Assembly: GCF_000024265.1 (NCBI RefSeq) | Contig: NC_013204.1 | Span: 3,166,501 to 3,230,500, forward strand | From: Eggerthella lenta DSM 2243 | GTDB lineage: Bacteria; Actinomycetota; Coriobacteriia; Coriobacteriales; Eggerthellaceae | Direction of reading: 5' to 3' | DNA: 64,000 bases | Shown here: positions 8,289-18,856 of the stretch, piece after piece | How positions within the stretch are numbered: position 1 is the first letter of the stretch | Layout: the number at the start of each line of letters is the position of its first letter | The notes under the pieces: model-generated | What the model was told of the DNA's origin: nothing | The model's input: the letters and a program-made list of their open reading frames with translations, nothing else | The model's database searches: none | Translations under genes and position numbers: made by a program

Positions 8289-9080
8289 CTACCGCGCGCC
8301 CTCCAGCAGGGCGTGAAGCTCGCGCTGGACGCTGCGGTCGACGTTCGTGCCGATCACCTTCGTGGCGATCTGCTTGATGGCCGACCGAGCGTTGCCCATG
8401 GCGACGCTCGTTCCCGCCATGCGCAGGATTTCGTAGTCGTTCATAGAGTCGCCGAACGCCATCATCTCGCTCGCCTGGATGCCGTGCGCGTCCAGCACCT
8501 GCTGGATGCCCGTCGCCTTGCTCACGCCGCGCTGCATGACGTCGATCCATTTACGGCCCGACGGCGCGAACACGAAGTCGTCGTCCAGCTCGCGCGTGAG
8601 GATGTAGGCCATGTCCATGACGGCATCGTCGCAATACACGGATGCTTTCAGGATGCTCGTCTGCGGCGAGGGCACGTCGAACACGCGCACGGGGTTCGGC
8701 AGGTTCTTGTCCACCTCTCGCTCGAAGCGCGCTTCGTCGTCCAACAAGTAGCTGCGCGTCTCGTCGAACAGCGCAAGGTGCATGGTGTCGAACATATCAA
8801 CGACACGGGCCAACCGCTTCACGGCCGCATGCGAGAACACCTCCAAGTCGACCAGCTCGCCGGCGACCATCACCTGCGCGCCGTTCGACGCGACGAAGTC
8901 CATGCAGTCGACCACCGGTTCGAACAGCTCGTGCAGCGTGTCGAAGCGCCGACCCGACGATGCTACGAACTGGATCCCCGCATCGCGCAAACGCATAACG
9001 AGGTCGTACGAGCCTTCCGGCACGCACTCGTTTCCGTCGAGGAACGTGCCGTCCATATCGCTGGCGATAAGCTTGATCAT
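8289..9080 (-). CDS. Cof-type HAD-IIB hydrolase
   Basis: A 263-residue haloacid dehalogenase-superfamily phosphatase. Motif I is DMDGT with the nucleophile Asp8 and the acid/base Asp10. Motif IV is FGDSMNDYE near the C-terminus, and a large central C2B cap lies between them. Cof-type enzymes dephosphorylate sugar phosphates, FMN or PLP; the substrate cannot be told here. Start at 9080 follows AAGGAGGGCTTTCTG, an excellent ribosome site. Confidence 0.88.
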   Translation of the reverse strand: MIKLIASDMDGTFLDGNECVPEGSYDLVMRLRDAGIQFVASSGRRFDTLHELFEPVVDCMDFVASNGAQVMVAGELVDLEVFSHAAVKRLARVVDMFDTMHLALFDETRSYLLDDEARFEREVDKNLPNPVRVFDVPSPQTSILKASVYCDDAVMDMAYILTRELDDDFVFAPSGRKWIDVMQRGVSKATGIQQVLDAHGIQASEMMAFGDSMNDYEILRMAGTSVAMGNARSAIKQIATKVIGTNVDRSVQRELHALLEGAR

Positions 9081-9361
9081 CAGAAAGCCCTCCTTGAAAT
9101 AACCGCGTGTTCCGATCATTGTACGACGCTCGCGTCAACCTGCGTGACCCTACACGACTACTTTGCACGAACTTGATACCTGTTTTACAAAACCCCAGTT
9201 CAAAATGCTTCGCACCCTGAGCGTGCGGAGAAAATCCCAAAACGCAACACCAGATTGGTAGAGCGGGCGGCTCTGCAACCGCATGATGGTAAACGCAGAA
9301 GCGCGGCCGCTCAGCTCCGCGCTTCGGGTATCATGCAATCGACCACGAAGAAGGGACCGCC

Positions 9362-10549
9362 ATGAGTTTCGCCGACAACCTCGTGTACCTGCGCCAGCAT
9401 TACGGCATCACGCAGGAAGGGCTTGCCGAGCAGTTAAGCGTGTCGCGCCAGACCGTCAGCAAATGGAAAGCCGGCACGAACTACCCTGAAATGGACAAGC
9501 TGCTGCAATTATGCGACCTGTTTCATACCAGCCTCGACGACCTCATGCGCGGCAGCGTGCATGTCGTCAAAGAAAACGACACCGAGCGCTACGACGAGCA
9601 CATGAACCGCTTCGACCTGTCCATCGCGGCCGGCGTCGCCTGCATCCTGGTCGGCGTGGGTCTGAACGCGCTGCTTGAAGCCTTCGGCTGGCCGGATAAC
9701 CTGCAGACCGTCGCCCTGCTTTCCTGCATCGTCATCGGCGTGGTAATCCTGGTCGTCGGCAGTCTCAACCACAGCGAATTCAAGCGTCGCAACCCTTCCA
9801 TCGAGCCGCGGTACTCCTCCGACACGCTCGATCGGTTCGGGCAACGCTACCCGACGCTCATCGCCGTCGGCGTGGGTCTCATCCTCATCGACGTCATCAT
9901 GCTAATCGGCCTCGTACCCGACAACAGTAGCTCCATGATCAACGGCGCATACGTGGAGGAGCTCGTCATGTTCCCCTTCATGCTCATCCTCGCCATCGCC
10001 ATTGGCATTCTCATCTGGGCCTGCATGCAAAAGTCGAAGTACGACCTCTCCGAGCTCACCTACATCGCGCATCGCCGCAACCTGGGTGCCGACATGCCCT
10101 CTACCGCCGTCGTCAAGTCACCCGAGCAGATTCGCGCCGAACGCGTGATGGGCGTCATCTGCGGCTGCATCATGCTGCTGGCCACCATCGTGTTCCTGGT
10201 GTGGGGCTTCGTGCCGCTGTTCGACCAGATCGGCGGCTGGGACGGCATCGACAAGTTCGCGCTCAAAGACGCCATCCGCCGCGGCGCGGGCGGTTTCGCC
10301 ATCAGCTGGATCGCCTTCGTGGTGGGCGGCATCCTGTGCGGCATCGTGTGGATGATCGGCAGCGTGGTGTCGAAGACCCAGGAAGACTGGATCGCCGAAG
10401 CGCGCCAGGAGGACGCCTGGGTGAAGTACGCGCAGCAAGATGATCCCTGGTCCCGGGGACCCGAAGACCCCGCGTCGTCCCAAACGCCGGCCCCGTCGTC
10501 CGCCCCGCGCGAAGCCAACGACCCCGCGGGACGCACGTGGAAGCACTAG
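9362..10549 (+). CDS. XRE-type HTH protein with membrane domain
   Basis: A 395-residue protein. Residues 4-65 form a classic XRE/Cro-type HTH (ITQEGLAEQLSVSRQTVSKW). After a linker come about five hydrophobic segments (roughly 80-100, 115-130, 160-180, 200-220, 260-285, 310-330) and a Pro/Ser-rich hydrophilic tail. DNA-binding domains tethered to a small membrane domain often regulate adjacent transporters. None is obvious, though the divergent HAD gene shares the promoter region. Target unknown. Confidence 0.8.
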   Translation: MSFADNLVYLRQHYGITQEGLAEQLSVSRQTVSKWKAGTNYPEMDKLLQLCDLFHTSLDDLMRGSVHVVKENDTERYDEHMNRFDLSIAAGVACILVGVGLNALLEAFGWPDNLQTVALLSCIVIGVVILVVGSLNHSEFKRRNPSIEPRYSSDTLDRFGQRYPTLIAVGVGLILIDVIMLIGLVPDNSSSMINGAYVEELVMFPFMLILAIAIGILIWACMQKSKYDLSELTYIAHRRNLGADMPSTAVVKSPEQIRAERVMGVICGCIMLLATIVFLVWGFVPLFDQIGGWDGIDKFALKDAIRRGAGGFAISWIAFVVGGILCGIVWMIGSVVSKTQEDWIAEARQEDAWVKYAQQDDPWSRGPEDPASSQTPAPSSAPREANDPAGRTWKH

Positions 10550-10609
10550 GAAAGTACCTTTTGGACACCAGCGTGTACTCTTTGTGCCTAGCACCTTCCC
10601 TCTCTCTCG

Positions 10610-10632
10610 CCCTACGATTTCGACCCGTAGGG
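10610..10632 (+). promoter_or_regulatory. hairpin in leader of flavoprotein gene
   Basis: CCCTACG (10610-10616) pairs with CGTAGGG (10626-10632) about 40 bp before the flavoprotein start. It could terminate the upstream XRE-gene transcript or shape the 5' leader. There is no strong T-run. Confidence 0.4.
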
Positions 10633-10674
10633 AAAACCGAATGCCCGCACGTGGCGGGCGAAGGAGGGGTACGC

Positions 10675-12588
10675 ATGAAAGATTCGCGCTACGACGATCT
10701 GATCGAAGCGACCACGAAACGAGGTGCCGCAAACAGCGCGTCCTTGTTTCGCAAGAGCGTCGTCGATCGACGCACGTTTTTGCAGGGAGCCGCGTTTCTC
10801 GGCGCCTGCGGCGGACTGATGGGATTCGGTCTAACCGGATGCACGCCAGCGAATACCGGCGGCGCGGCCGCGCAAGGGTGGAAAGCAGGCACTTATTCTG
10901 CCAATGTGACCGGCCATAACGCCCCGTTCACCGTCGACGTAACATTCTCGGAGAACGCCATTACCGCCATCGACACCAGCACGAACCAGGAGTCGCTGGG
11001 CGTCGGCGCATCGGCTCTTGAAGATCTGTCGAACAAGATCATGGAATATCAGACGCTGAACGTGGATTCCGTCACCGGCGCCACCCTATCTAGCATGAGC
11101 CTCCAGCAAGGTGTGAAGGATTGCGCCGAGCAAGCAAACGCAGCGAAAACCCTCGCAAAGGCTCCCGGCCCGGACGACTCCGTAGAATCGTCCTACAATG
11201 CCGACGTATGCGTTGTCGGCGGCGGCGGTGCGGGCCTCACAGCCGCCATCTCTGCCGTGCAAGCCGGAGCCAACGTTGTGGTTGTCGAGAAATGCGGCAT
11301 CACGGGCGGATCGACGAACGTCTCCGAAGGCGCGCTCAACGCAGTCGATCCGGAACGTCAGCAGAAGCAGGGAATCGAAGACTCTGTCGAGCAGTTCTAC
11401 GAAGTCACCTATGAAGGAGGACACGAACAGGGCACGCCCGAACTCATACACTACCTGACCGACAACGCGCTCGATTCGGTTCATTGGCTCGAATCGCTCG
11501 GTGTGAAGTTCAAGGACGAAACGGGATCGGCCACCGGATCGCTGGGCGAGCGAAGCCACTATCCAGCCACGCCGTCGGGAAACACCTACATCCGCGCTTT
11601 CGAAGCGTTCGCGGCAGACCACGCTGACCAACTCGTCGTTTTGCACGAGACTCAAGCGAAAGAGCTCATCCTAGAAAACGGCTCCGTCGCTGGTCTGACG
11701 GCCGTGCACCGCGGAAGCCAAGAGATCACCGTGAACGCGAAATCGATTGTCGTAGCCACCGGCGGATTCGGCGCCAACGTCGAATACCGACAGCAAGTCA
11801 ACGACGGCGTATGGGCCGACGTGAAGCTCGACGACACCATCGGCTGCACGAACATCAAGCCGTGCGCGCAAGGGGAAGGCCTCAAGCTTGCCGAGGGAGC
11901 CGGCGCGGAGCTCATCGGGCTGTCGGACATCCAGCTGCATCCGTGCGGCACGCCCGGCACCGGCCTCATGGAAGACATCCGCACCTCAGGACGCAACCGC
12001 ATCTTCGTCAACAAGAGCGGGGAGAGATTCGTCAACGAAGGCGCCGAACGTGACACCCTGTGCAAAGCCATCTTCGCACAGCCTGAATCGACGTACTGGA
12101 TCGTTGTCAACAAGGTTCGCTACCCCTCGGAGACCGAGCCCGACGCGAACGGCGCGACCATCGAGAACATGCTGGCGCTCGGCCATATCGTGAAAGGCGA
12201 AACCGTTGAAGACTTGGCAGAGCAGACGCAGATGGACGCCACGAAGCTGCAAGCATCCATCGACGGTTACAACCAGGTCGTTGCCGGCGCAACCGAGGAT
12301 CCTTTCGGCTTCAAAGCAAACAATACCGCCGACCGGCAGTTGACCGAGGGACCGTGGTATGCATGCCGCAAGGTACCGACGGTTCATCACACCATGGGCG
12401 GCATCCGCATCAACGTCAACACGGAGGCCGTGAGCGCGGATGGCGAAGTCGTTCCCGGTCTTTACGCTTGCGGCGAATGCACCGGCGGCATTCACGGAAG
12501 CAACCGTTTGGGCGGTAACGCCATTGCCGACTGCATCACGTTCGGACGCCAAGCCGGTACGCAGGCGGCACAGCACGCGACAAGCTAA
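10675..12588 (+). CDS. Tat-exported FMN/FAD fumarate-reductase-like lipoprotein
   Basis: A 637-residue flavoprotein. The signal has Arg32-Arg33 in DRRTFLQG and a lipobox LTGC (Cys56), so it is exported folded by Tat and lipid-anchored outside the membrane. Residues ~68-150 are an FMN-binding domain; Thr137 in SVTGAT is the likely covalent FMN site. From ~178 (VCVVGGGGAGLTAA) runs a FAD_binding_2 domain. HHTMGG and GGIHGSNRLGGNA near the C-terminus match catalytic His/Arg segments of soluble fumarate and urocanate reductases. It probably reduces an unsaturated small molecule; substrate unknown. ATG chosen at 10675 after GAAGGAGGGG. The convergent LuxR gene is the likely regulator. Confidence 0.88.
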   Translation: MKDSRYDDLIEATTKRGAANSASLFRKSVVDRRTFLQGAAFLGACGGLMGFGLTGCTPANTGGAAAQGWKAGTYSANVTGHNAPFTVDVTFSENAITAIDTSTNQESLGVGASALEDLSNKIMEYQTLNVDSVTGATLSSMSLQQGVKDCAEQANAAKTLAKAPGPDDSVESSYNADVCVVGGGGAGLTAAISAVQAGANVVVVEKCGITGGSTNVSEGALNAVDPERQQKQGIEDSVEQFYEVTYEGGHEQGTPELIHYLTDNALDSVHWLESLGVKFKDETGSATGSLGERSHYPATPSGNTYIRAFEAFAADHADQLVVLHETQAKELILENGSVAGLTAVHRGSQEITVNAKSIVVATGGFGANVEYRQQVNDGVWADVKLDDTIGCTNIKPCAQGEGLKLAEGAGAELIGLSDIQLHPCGTPGTGLMEDIRTSGRNRIFVNKSGERFVNEGAERDTLCKAIFAQPESTYWIVVNKVRYPSETEPDANGATIENMLALGHIVKGETVEDLAEQTQMDATKLQASIDGYNQVVAGATEDPFGFKANNTADRQLTEGPWYACRKVPTVHHTMGGIRINVNTEAVSADGEVVPGLYACGECTGGIHGSNRLGGNAIADCITFGRQAGTQAAQHATS

Positions 12589-12617
12589 GCCTACCCCTCC
12601 CCGACGCACCTTCCTTA

Positions 12618-12652
12618 CGCCCTGGCCGTATATTCCTTCTGCGGTCAGGGCG
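12618..12652 (+). terminator. intrinsic terminator of the flavoprotein gene
   Basis: CGCCCTGGCCG (12618-12628) pairs with CGGTCAGGGCG (12642-12652), one mismatch, followed by ATCTTTTG, between convergent flavoprotein and LuxR genes. Confidence 0.7.
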
Positions 12653-12666
12653 ATCTTTTGCTGATA

Positions 12667-14196
12667 TTATTCTCGCGCGTCGGCAACTTTGTCGAGCAGC
12701 TCTTGCTTGGAATGCACCCCGACTTTACGGTACACCGTCCTCGTATAATTCCGGATGGTGTTTTCCGAGTAATTAAGCGTTTGAGCGATGAAGGATCGAC
12801 TTCGACCTTGGGAAATAAGCGACACGATATCCCTCTCGACGTCGCTCAAGCCGTACAACCCTGCGAATGCCGCAACAGGATCGACGACCCCGACCTCGGC
12901 GGCCCCTTCGGACGCTTCGTTTCGCATAGTCCCAAGCTCGAAGCCGATTGGGTAATCGCCCATGAAACGCGGCCTCATAATGAGCGTCGCTTCGACCAGC
13001 ACCACGATCGCCATCACGATGAGCAGCCACAAACTATGATCGAGCGTCGGGCCTACCGCGTACACAATAATGCGTCCAACGGCCATGCACAGAAGCGAAC
13101 CGCCGTAAACCACCGCGTATACCAACGTCGTCTGATAGTGGACGTGGCGGCCGATGAGACAAATGAAGAACACGAGGGGGATATAGAAGCACGTCACCGC
13201 ATTGGTCAGAAGAAACGTGCTGGCTTCTTCGGATCCGCTCGATCCGCTCATCAAAAAGCATATGCTGGCCATCATGAGCGCATTCTGAAACAGCCAGTAT
13301 CCGGACAACTTGAACGAACGTCCCCGCACCAGCACGAGCCACACGACGAACGCGATCAGCAGCACCACGAGCACCTGATGAATCGAACGAACCGTTTGCG
13401 ACAATTCTCGATGACGTCCATCGGGGTATCCAAGCGCCATGCCCAGCAGCAGCGCGTACAGGAAGAACGCGATCAGCGCATGCACGGCTCCTGTACGAAA
13501 CGGATCCGATTCGTACAGCGCATCGACCCCCGGAGCCTTCCCCATGCCGTCTTCCCGACCCGCCCGCGTCGTTTTGGCGCGCTCGTCAAGGCGCGTCATC
13601 GCCTGCCAGTACGCGAACACCGACAGGGCGGGAATGAACAGGTTGATCATGCCCGAAACGACAGGATCCAAATACCCCATGACGAGCGAGAGCGCGCATG
13701 AAAGAGCCAAGCCGCCGGCAGCGTAGAAGAATACTTCGCCAGGACGAAGCCGTTCGAGAAAGAAAATCCAGATGATCTCGCCGCCGACCAGACCTATTCC
13801 TCCGACGATGACGCGTAGCGCCTCGAATCGGGTCGCGTCGAAAAAGAGATCGAGCAAGTAAAGCAAGCTGGAAACCGTCATAAGCACGAAGCCGGACCAT
13901 ACGAACACACCGCGCGTCGCACGCGTGAAACCGGCCTTGTACACTAGCAAAACCAGCAGCGCGATCACCACCACCCGAGCGACGTTCGCACCCACCGTCA
14001 CCATGCCCACGTCGGCGGAAAAATGCAGGTTGTAGAAGTTGAACTGGTACCAGAGCCGGTAGAAGCCTATGCCGAAAAAAGCAAGAACCAAACCGGATAG
14101 GAATGTCGATCTGAACGCCTCGAAAGAACCAGTATGAAGATACCGGTCAACCGCCCGGGCGCGCTCACCACTTCCGTTTTCCTCCCCTTGCTTCAT
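12667..14196 (-). CDS. membrane-embedded LuxR-type regulator (copy 1)
   Basis: A 509-residue protein. Residues ~35-420 contain about 12 hydrophobic segments, and the last ~65 residues are a GerE/LuxR HTH (LSDVERDIVSLISQGRSRSF...SENTIRNY...VGVHSKQELLD). With no receiver domain it should be a one-component sensor detecting a ligand or redox state in the membrane. It converges with the flavoprotein lipoprotein at 10675-12588, its likely target. Start placed at 14196 (MKQGEEN); the longer frame upstream overlaps the broken Fic gene. The ribosome site is weak, so the start is uncertain. Confidence 0.83.
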   Translation of the reverse strand: MKQGEENGSGERARAVDRYLHTGSFEAFRSTFLSGLVLAFFGIGFYRLWYQFNFYNLHFSADVGMVTVGANVARVVVIALLVLLVYKAGFTRATRGVFVWSGFVLMTVSSLLYLLDLFFDATRFEALRVIVGGIGLVGGEIIWIFFLERLRPGEVFFYAAGGLALSCALSLVMGYLDPVVSGMINLFIPALSVFAYWQAMTRLDERAKTTRAGREDGMGKAPGVDALYESDPFRTGAVHALIAFFLYALLLGMALGYPDGRHRELSQTVRSIHQVLVVLLIAFVVWLVLVRGRSFKLSGYWLFQNALMMASICFLMSGSSGSEEASTFLLTNAVTCFYIPLVFFICLIGRHVHYQTTLVYAVVYGGSLLCMAVGRIIVYAVGPTLDHSLWLLIVMAIVVLVEATLIMRPRFMGDYPIGFELGTMRNEASEGAAEVGVVDPVAAFAGLYGLSDVERDIVSLISQGRSRSFIAQTLNYSENTIRNYTRTVYRKVGVHSKQELLDKVADARE

Positions 14197-14269
14197 GGCG
14201 GAATTGTACCATAGCCGATTCCGCACGCAGCAGAGGCGATGGAGCCCGAAAGCACCGTGTCCATCCCAA

Positions 14270-14694
14270 TCGCCCGCTTGCACGAAGCTCTTCCCACCCA
14301 TAAACGAGGCGCTCACGCAAGCAGCGCAGGAACCCGTATCAGTGGCCTTGCTGAAAACCATTCATCGGGCACTGCTTGCCGACACGAGGCTCTCGGGAAA
14401 CGCACGCCTGCGCTCGGCGCACTGGCCGATGCCATGGCAGGTCGGCCTATTTTCACTGCGGCGAGCATGGCTCGCGCCATCGGAAGATCAATGCCGACGG
14501 CAAACACAGTCATCGAGCGATTTGCAGAAGCCGGCATCGTCAGACAAATCAACATCGGCAAGCGCAATCGGGCGTTCGAGGCCCAAGGCATCATCGAGGC
14601 CTTCATCGGCTTCGAACGCGCGGCCGCATCACCAGCCAACGACACGCTCGTCAGCAAACCCGTCCGTCCGGTTCCGTTCAAAGAGGTACGGTAG
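14270..14694 (+). pseudogene. broken Fic/DOC family protein
   Basis: Two pieces of a Fic (AMP-transferase) protein lie in different frames. In one frame, about 14290-14400, EALTQAAQEPVSVALLKTIH resembles the Fic helix before the core. In the next, from about 14410 to 14694, PIFTAASMARAIGRSM and TANTVIERFAEAGIVR match the C-terminal winged helix, ending in FKEVR. The catalytic HPFxDGNGR core is missing, so there has been an internal deletion plus frameshift. The 14239-14694 frame is open for 151 codons, so a short protein could still be made, but it cannot be an active Fic enzyme. Confidence 0.65.
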
Positions 14695-16524
14695 CTACTC
14701 CCCCAGCTTCTCGGCGGCTTCCATCCATTCTTCCTCAAGGGCATCGATCTGCTGTTGGAGATCGGAAATCTGGGCTTGGAAGTCGCCGAGCGCGGTGAAG
14801 TCGGTGGGGTCGGCGGCGGCCATGCTCGCGCGCACGTCCTCGATCTTGCCGTTGAGCGTTTCCACCTTGCGCTCGTTGGATTGCATGAGCTTGCGCAGGG
14901 TACGCTGCTCGCCGCCGGAGAGGCGGGAGCTTTCGGGCGATGCTTCGGTCCCAGATAAGCCCGAATCGGCGGCGTGCGCAGGGCGTTGACGTGCGGGACT
15001 GCCGGCCGCCATGGAAGAGGGGGAAGCGTCGGACAACCTCAAATACTCGTCCACCCCACCCGGCAGATGACGGATCTTCCCGTTCACCAGGGCGAACTGG
15101 TGGTCGGTGACGCGCTCCATGAGGTAGCGGTCGTGCGTGACCAGAAGCAGCGTGCCCGGCCAGGCGTCCAACAGGTCCTCCACCACGGCCAGCATGTCGG
15201 TGTCCAGGTCGTTGCCGGGCTCGTCGAGGATCAGCACGTTCGGCTCGTCCAGCAGGATCAACATGAGGGCCAGACGGCGCTTCTGCCCGCCGGACAAGTC
15301 CTTCACCGGCTCGTTGAGGTCGGCGCGCTTGAAGCCCAGCTTCTCCAGCAGCTGGGCGGGCGTCATCTCCTTGCCGTCCAGCATCGTGCGACGGCTGTAG
15401 CGGCCGATGACCTGGCGCACACGGTCGTCGCCCAGTTCGGACAGATCGTCCAGATGCTGCGACAGCACGGCGAAACGCACGGTCTTGCCGATCTTCACCT
15501 CGCCGGCGTTCGGGCGCTGCAGACCCTGGATCACGCGCAGCAGCGTGGTCTTGCCCGTGCCGTTCTCGCCGACGATGCCGTAGCGGTCGCCCGGGCCGAT
15601 GATCCAGTCCACGTCGTCGAGGATCGTCTTGTCGTCGAAGCGCACGCTCACGTGCTCGAGGTCGACCACCTGCTTGCCCAGGCGCGCCATGGCCATGCGC
15701 TTGAGCTCCAGCTCGTCGCGCAAAGGCGGCACGTCGGCGATGAGTTCCTGGGCGGCGGCCACGTGGAACTTCGGCTTCGTCGCACGCGCCCGTGCGCCGC
15801 GCGAGAGCCACGCCAGCTCGCGGCGCAGCTCGTTCTGGCGTTTCTGCTCGGCTAGCGCGGCCACGCGATCGCGCTCCACGCGCTGCATGATGTAGGCCGA
15901 GAATCCGCCCTCGAACGGCTCCACCCGTTTATCGTGCACCTCCCACATACGCAGGCACACCTCGTCGAGGAACCAACGGTCGTGCGTGACCACCAACAGC
16001 GCGCCCGCGCCCTTTTTCCAGCGGGTTTTCAGATGGTCCGCCAGCCACGTGATAGCGCGCACATCCAGATGGTTCGTGGGCTCGTCCAGCGCCAGCACGT
16101 CCCAGTCGCCGATGAGCAGCCGCACGAGGTCCACTCGACGGCGCTGCCCGCCCGACAGCGTTCCCACCTGCGCGTCCCAAGGGATATCGCCGGCCAACCC
16201 GGCAATGATGTCGCGGATGCGCGCGTCGCCGGCCCACTCGTATTCAGGCAGATCGCCCACCACGGCTTGCCCCACCGTGGCAGCGGGATCGAGCGAGTCG
16301 GCCTGTCCCAGCACGCCCACGCGCACGGCGCCGTTGCGCAGCACGCGGCCTTCGTCTGGCTCCAGCGTGCCTGCCAACAGGTTCAGCAGCGTCGACTTGC
16401 CGTCGCCGTTGCGCCCGACGATGCCCACCCGGTCGCCCTCGTCAACGCCCAGCGACACCTCGGAGAACACCTCTTTCGTGGGGAAATCGACCCGCACCTT
16501 TTCGCATCCAAGCAGAAACGCCAT
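14695..16524 (-). CDS. ABC-F family ATPase, Uup-like
   Basis: A 609-residue soluble protein with two ABC domains. First: Walker [10 protein letters not shown] and signature [11 protein letters not shown]. Second: Walker [10 protein letters not shown], signature [11 protein letters not shown] and Walker [11 protein letters not shown]. The interdomain linker and charged C-terminal coiled coil (from ~540, including [14 protein letters not shown]) fit Uup-type ABC-F proteins, which act on ribosomes or branched DNA rather than in transport. Antibiotic resistance is possible but not indicated. Start at 16524 because homology begins at [10 protein letters not shown] and AAGGA lies upstream. Confidence 0.9.
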   Translation of the reverse strand: MAFLLGCEKVRVDFPTKEVFSEVSLGVDEGDRVGIVGRNGDGKSTLLNLLAGTLEPDEGRVLRNGAVRVGVLGQADSLDPAATVGQAVVGDLPEYEWAGDARIRDIIAGLAGDIPWDAQVGTLSGGQRRRVDLVRLLIGDWDVLALDEPTNHLDVRAITWLADHLKTRWKKGAGALLVVTHDRWFLDEVCLRMWEVHDKRVEPFEGGFSAYIMQRVERDRVAALAEQKRQNELRRELAWLSRGARARATKPKFHVAAAQELIADVPPLRDELELKRMAMARLGKQVVDLEHVSVRFDDKTILDDVDWIIGPGDRYGIVGENGTGKTTLLRVIQGLQRPNAGEVKIGKTVRFAVLSQHLDDLSELGDDRVRQVIGRYSRRTMLDGKEMTPAQLLEKLGFKRADLNEPVKDLSGGQKRRLALMLILLDEPNVLILDEPGNDLDTDMLAVVEDLLDAWPGTLLLVTHDRYLMERVTDHQFALVNGKIRHLPGGVDEYLRLSDASPSSMAAGSPARQRPAHAADSGLSGTEASPESSRLSGGEQRTLRKLMQSNERKVETLNGKIEDVRASMAAADPTDFTALGDFQAQISDLQQQIDALEEEWMEAAEKLGE

Positions 16525-16752
16525 CGCCCGCCATCCTTCTTCACGTAGTTCGGAAGGCCGATTATAGCGCATGGCGGGAAAGCGAGCCGCCGATCCACGA
16601 GAAGGCCGCCCTCATCTTGCGCCTCATGCCCATACGAAACCTCGTCTCGAATCCCGACCCCAAGCAGGAAGACCGACTCGCAACGCCCCGCCAGCTAGCG
16701 ATTGCGTTACAATGGGGTCAAGCCCTGATCATCATGCAAAAGGAGGCGCCGC

Positions 16753-18756
16753 GTGGAACTCCTTGAATTCTCGCTGCTCATGCTGGCCGCCGTGCTGCTC
16801 TCATCCGTCATCGACCAGCTGGTTCCCAAAGTGTCATCGCCCCTCATCCAGATAGGGCTGGGCCTGCTCATCGCGCTGGTCATGGGCACGCAGATCAGCA
16901 TCGCCTTCGATCCCAACCTGTTCCTAGTGCTGTTCATAGCCCCGCTTCTGTACGACGAGGCCAAAAACCTCGACAAGAAGGCGCTGTGGGAGAACAAACG
17001 CCCGGTGCTGTCGCTGGCCGTCGGGCTGGTCATCGCCTCGGCCCTGATCATCGGGTTCGCCGTCAACTGGCTGGTTCCATCCATCCCCTTGGCCGCGGCG
17101 TTCGCCTTGGGCGCCGCGCTCGGACCCACCGACGCGGTGTCGGTCGCCTCGCTGTCGAAGCAGGTGAAGATCCCCGCACGTTCGCGCAATATCTTGGAAA
17201 GCGAATCCATCATCAACGACGCCTCGGGCATCGTGTCGTTCCAATTCGCCATAGCCGCAGCCGTCACCGGTACATTCTCGCTGGTCGGCGCCACGGCGAA
17301 CTTCTTCTTCGCATTCCTCGGCGGCGTACTCGTGGGCGTAGCGTTGGGGCTCACGGGCAACTTCATCGTGCGCCGCGTGCGCTCGTGGGGCCTCGAGAAC
17401 ACCACGTTCCATGTGCTGTTCGAGGTGTTCGTGCCGTTCATCGTGTACCTGGTGGCCAACGCGCTGGGCACCAGCGGTATCATCGCAGTCGTCGCCGCCG
17501 GCATTTTGAACGTCGTATCGCCGCGCGCCATCGGCCCGTCCGTCTCGCGCATGAATATCGTGTCCGCCAGCGTGTGGCGCGTGCTGACGTTCGCCCTCAA
17601 CGGCATCGTATTCGTGCTTCTGGGTACTCAGCTGCCGCGCGCCATGCAGCGTACCTGGGAAAACGTCACCATCGATAACGACGTTCTCATCGGCTACATC
17701 CTGGGCATCACCGTGCTCATGCTGGCCGCCCGCTTCCTTTGGGTGCTTATCATGGAACGCGTCCATCGCCAGCGCAGAGGCCGGATGACGTTGGACGAGC
17801 TTCGCTCGACGGCCATCATGACCTTGGCCGGCCCGAAGGGAACCATCACGCTTGCCGTGGCGTTCACTATTCCTTTCTCCATCCCGCAGCGCGAGCTGCT
17901 GCTGTTCCTAGCATGCGGCGTCATCGTGGTCACCATGCTGTTGGCCACGTTTGCCGTGCCGCTGATCGCGCCGAAGAAAGATACCGACGACGAGGATTGC
18001 TTCGACGAGGAGCAAGCCAATATCGAGATACTCCGATCGGTCATCGAAGAGCTGGCGGCACGTCAAACCGGCGAGAACCGCGCGGCCACGCAAGCGGTCG
18101 TCCACGGCTACAACGAGCGCATAGCCCGCCTGAAGAACAGAAGCGAACTGCCCGACGAGTCCATGGCGCCCTTGCGCCTGAAAGCGAACCGGTGGGAACG
18201 CGATTTCACGCTCGACCTCCTTGAACGCGAGGAAGTGGATCAGCTGATAGGGTACCGGCACATCAAGCGCCTCTCGCGCACGGAAAATCTGCTGCGCCAT
18301 CATGCCGACCGCGTGTCGCTGCAAATCGCCTACCTGCGCGTGCGCACGCTCGCTCACGCAGGATGGCATCGTATCGTGGAGGCGCTGCCCGGCGACGATC
18401 TCTCCGAGCGCGTGCAGGCCGAGCGCGACCTGCGCCTCCGCAGCAACGAGCACGTCATCGAAAAGTTGCAGGCGGAGCTCGCCTCTCCCACTTCGGAAGA
18501 GCCTACCGAGAACCTGAGCAAGCTGCTACTGGAATACCAAAGCCTCGTGCAAACCATTCACAGCGCCGCAAGCCCGTCCATCACCGTGCTGACCAGCACT
18601 GCGAACAAAGCCGTGGACATCCAGCGCCAAGGACTGCGGCTTGAGCTGGAAGCCATTCAGGCGCGCTACGAGGAGGGGGCGCTGCCCCGCTCCTCGTACA
18701 AACGGCTGCGCGAGAACGTGATGCTCATGCAAATCGATCTGGAGGACAACGTGTAG
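16753..18756 (+). CDS. CPA1 family Na+/H+ antiporter
   Basis: A 667-residue antiporter. Residues 1-~400 form about 12 membrane segments with LGPTDAVSVASL and ESIINDASGIV, the conserved CPA1/NhaP ion-binding motifs. A ~250-residue hydrophilic C-terminal domain follows (DDEDCFDEEQANIEIL onward), mostly helical, probably a cytosolic regulatory tail. It exchanges cytoplasmic Na+ or K+ for H+. GTG start at 16753, preceded by AAGGAGGCGCC. Single gene, convergent with the next. Confidence 0.9.
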   Translation: MELLEFSLLMLAAVLLSSVIDQLVPKVSSPLIQIGLGLLIALVMGTQISIAFDPNLFLVLFIAPLLYDEAKNLDKKALWENKRPVLSLAVGLVIASALIIGFAVNWLVPSIPLAAAFALGAALGPTDAVSVASLSKQVKIPARSRNILESESIINDASGIVSFQFAIAAAVTGTFSLVGATANFFFAFLGGVLVGVALGLTGNFIVRRVRSWGLENTTFHVLFEVFVPFIVYLVANALGTSGIIAVVAAGILNVVSPRAIGPSVSRMNIVSASVWRVLTFALNGIVFVLLGTQLPRAMQRTWENVTIDNDVLIGYILGITVLMLAARFLWVLIMERVHRQRRGRMTLDELRSTAIMTLAGPKGTITLAVAFTIPFSIPQRELLLFLACGVIVVTMLLATFAVPLIAPKKDTDDEDCFDEEQANIEILRSVIEELAARQTGENRAATQAVVHGYNERIARLKNRSELPDESMAPLRLKANRWERDFTLDLLEREEVDQLIGYRHIKRLSRTENLLRHHADRVSLQIAYLRVRTLAHAGWHRIVEALPGDDLSERVQAERDLRLRSNEHVIEKLQAELASPTSEEPTENLSKLLLEYQSLVQTIHSAASPSITVLTSTANKAVDIQRQGLRLELEAIQARYEEGALPRSSYKRLRENVMLMQIDLEDNV

Positions 18757-18856
18757 AACAAGACAAAAGGACGGAGTCAATGTCTCATTTTCAGGGGGAC
18801 TTCGCCTCGGCTGCCCAGCTTGCGCATGCAACCCGCGCACGTAGCACGCGCCTCGC

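Noticed and set aside
9259-9300. tRNA-like string (TTGGTAGAGCG then GCGG...CCGC)
   Set aside because: Resembles a D arm and an anticodon stem, but no T arm (GGTTCGAATCC-type) or matching acceptor stem follows. Probably chance or a relic.
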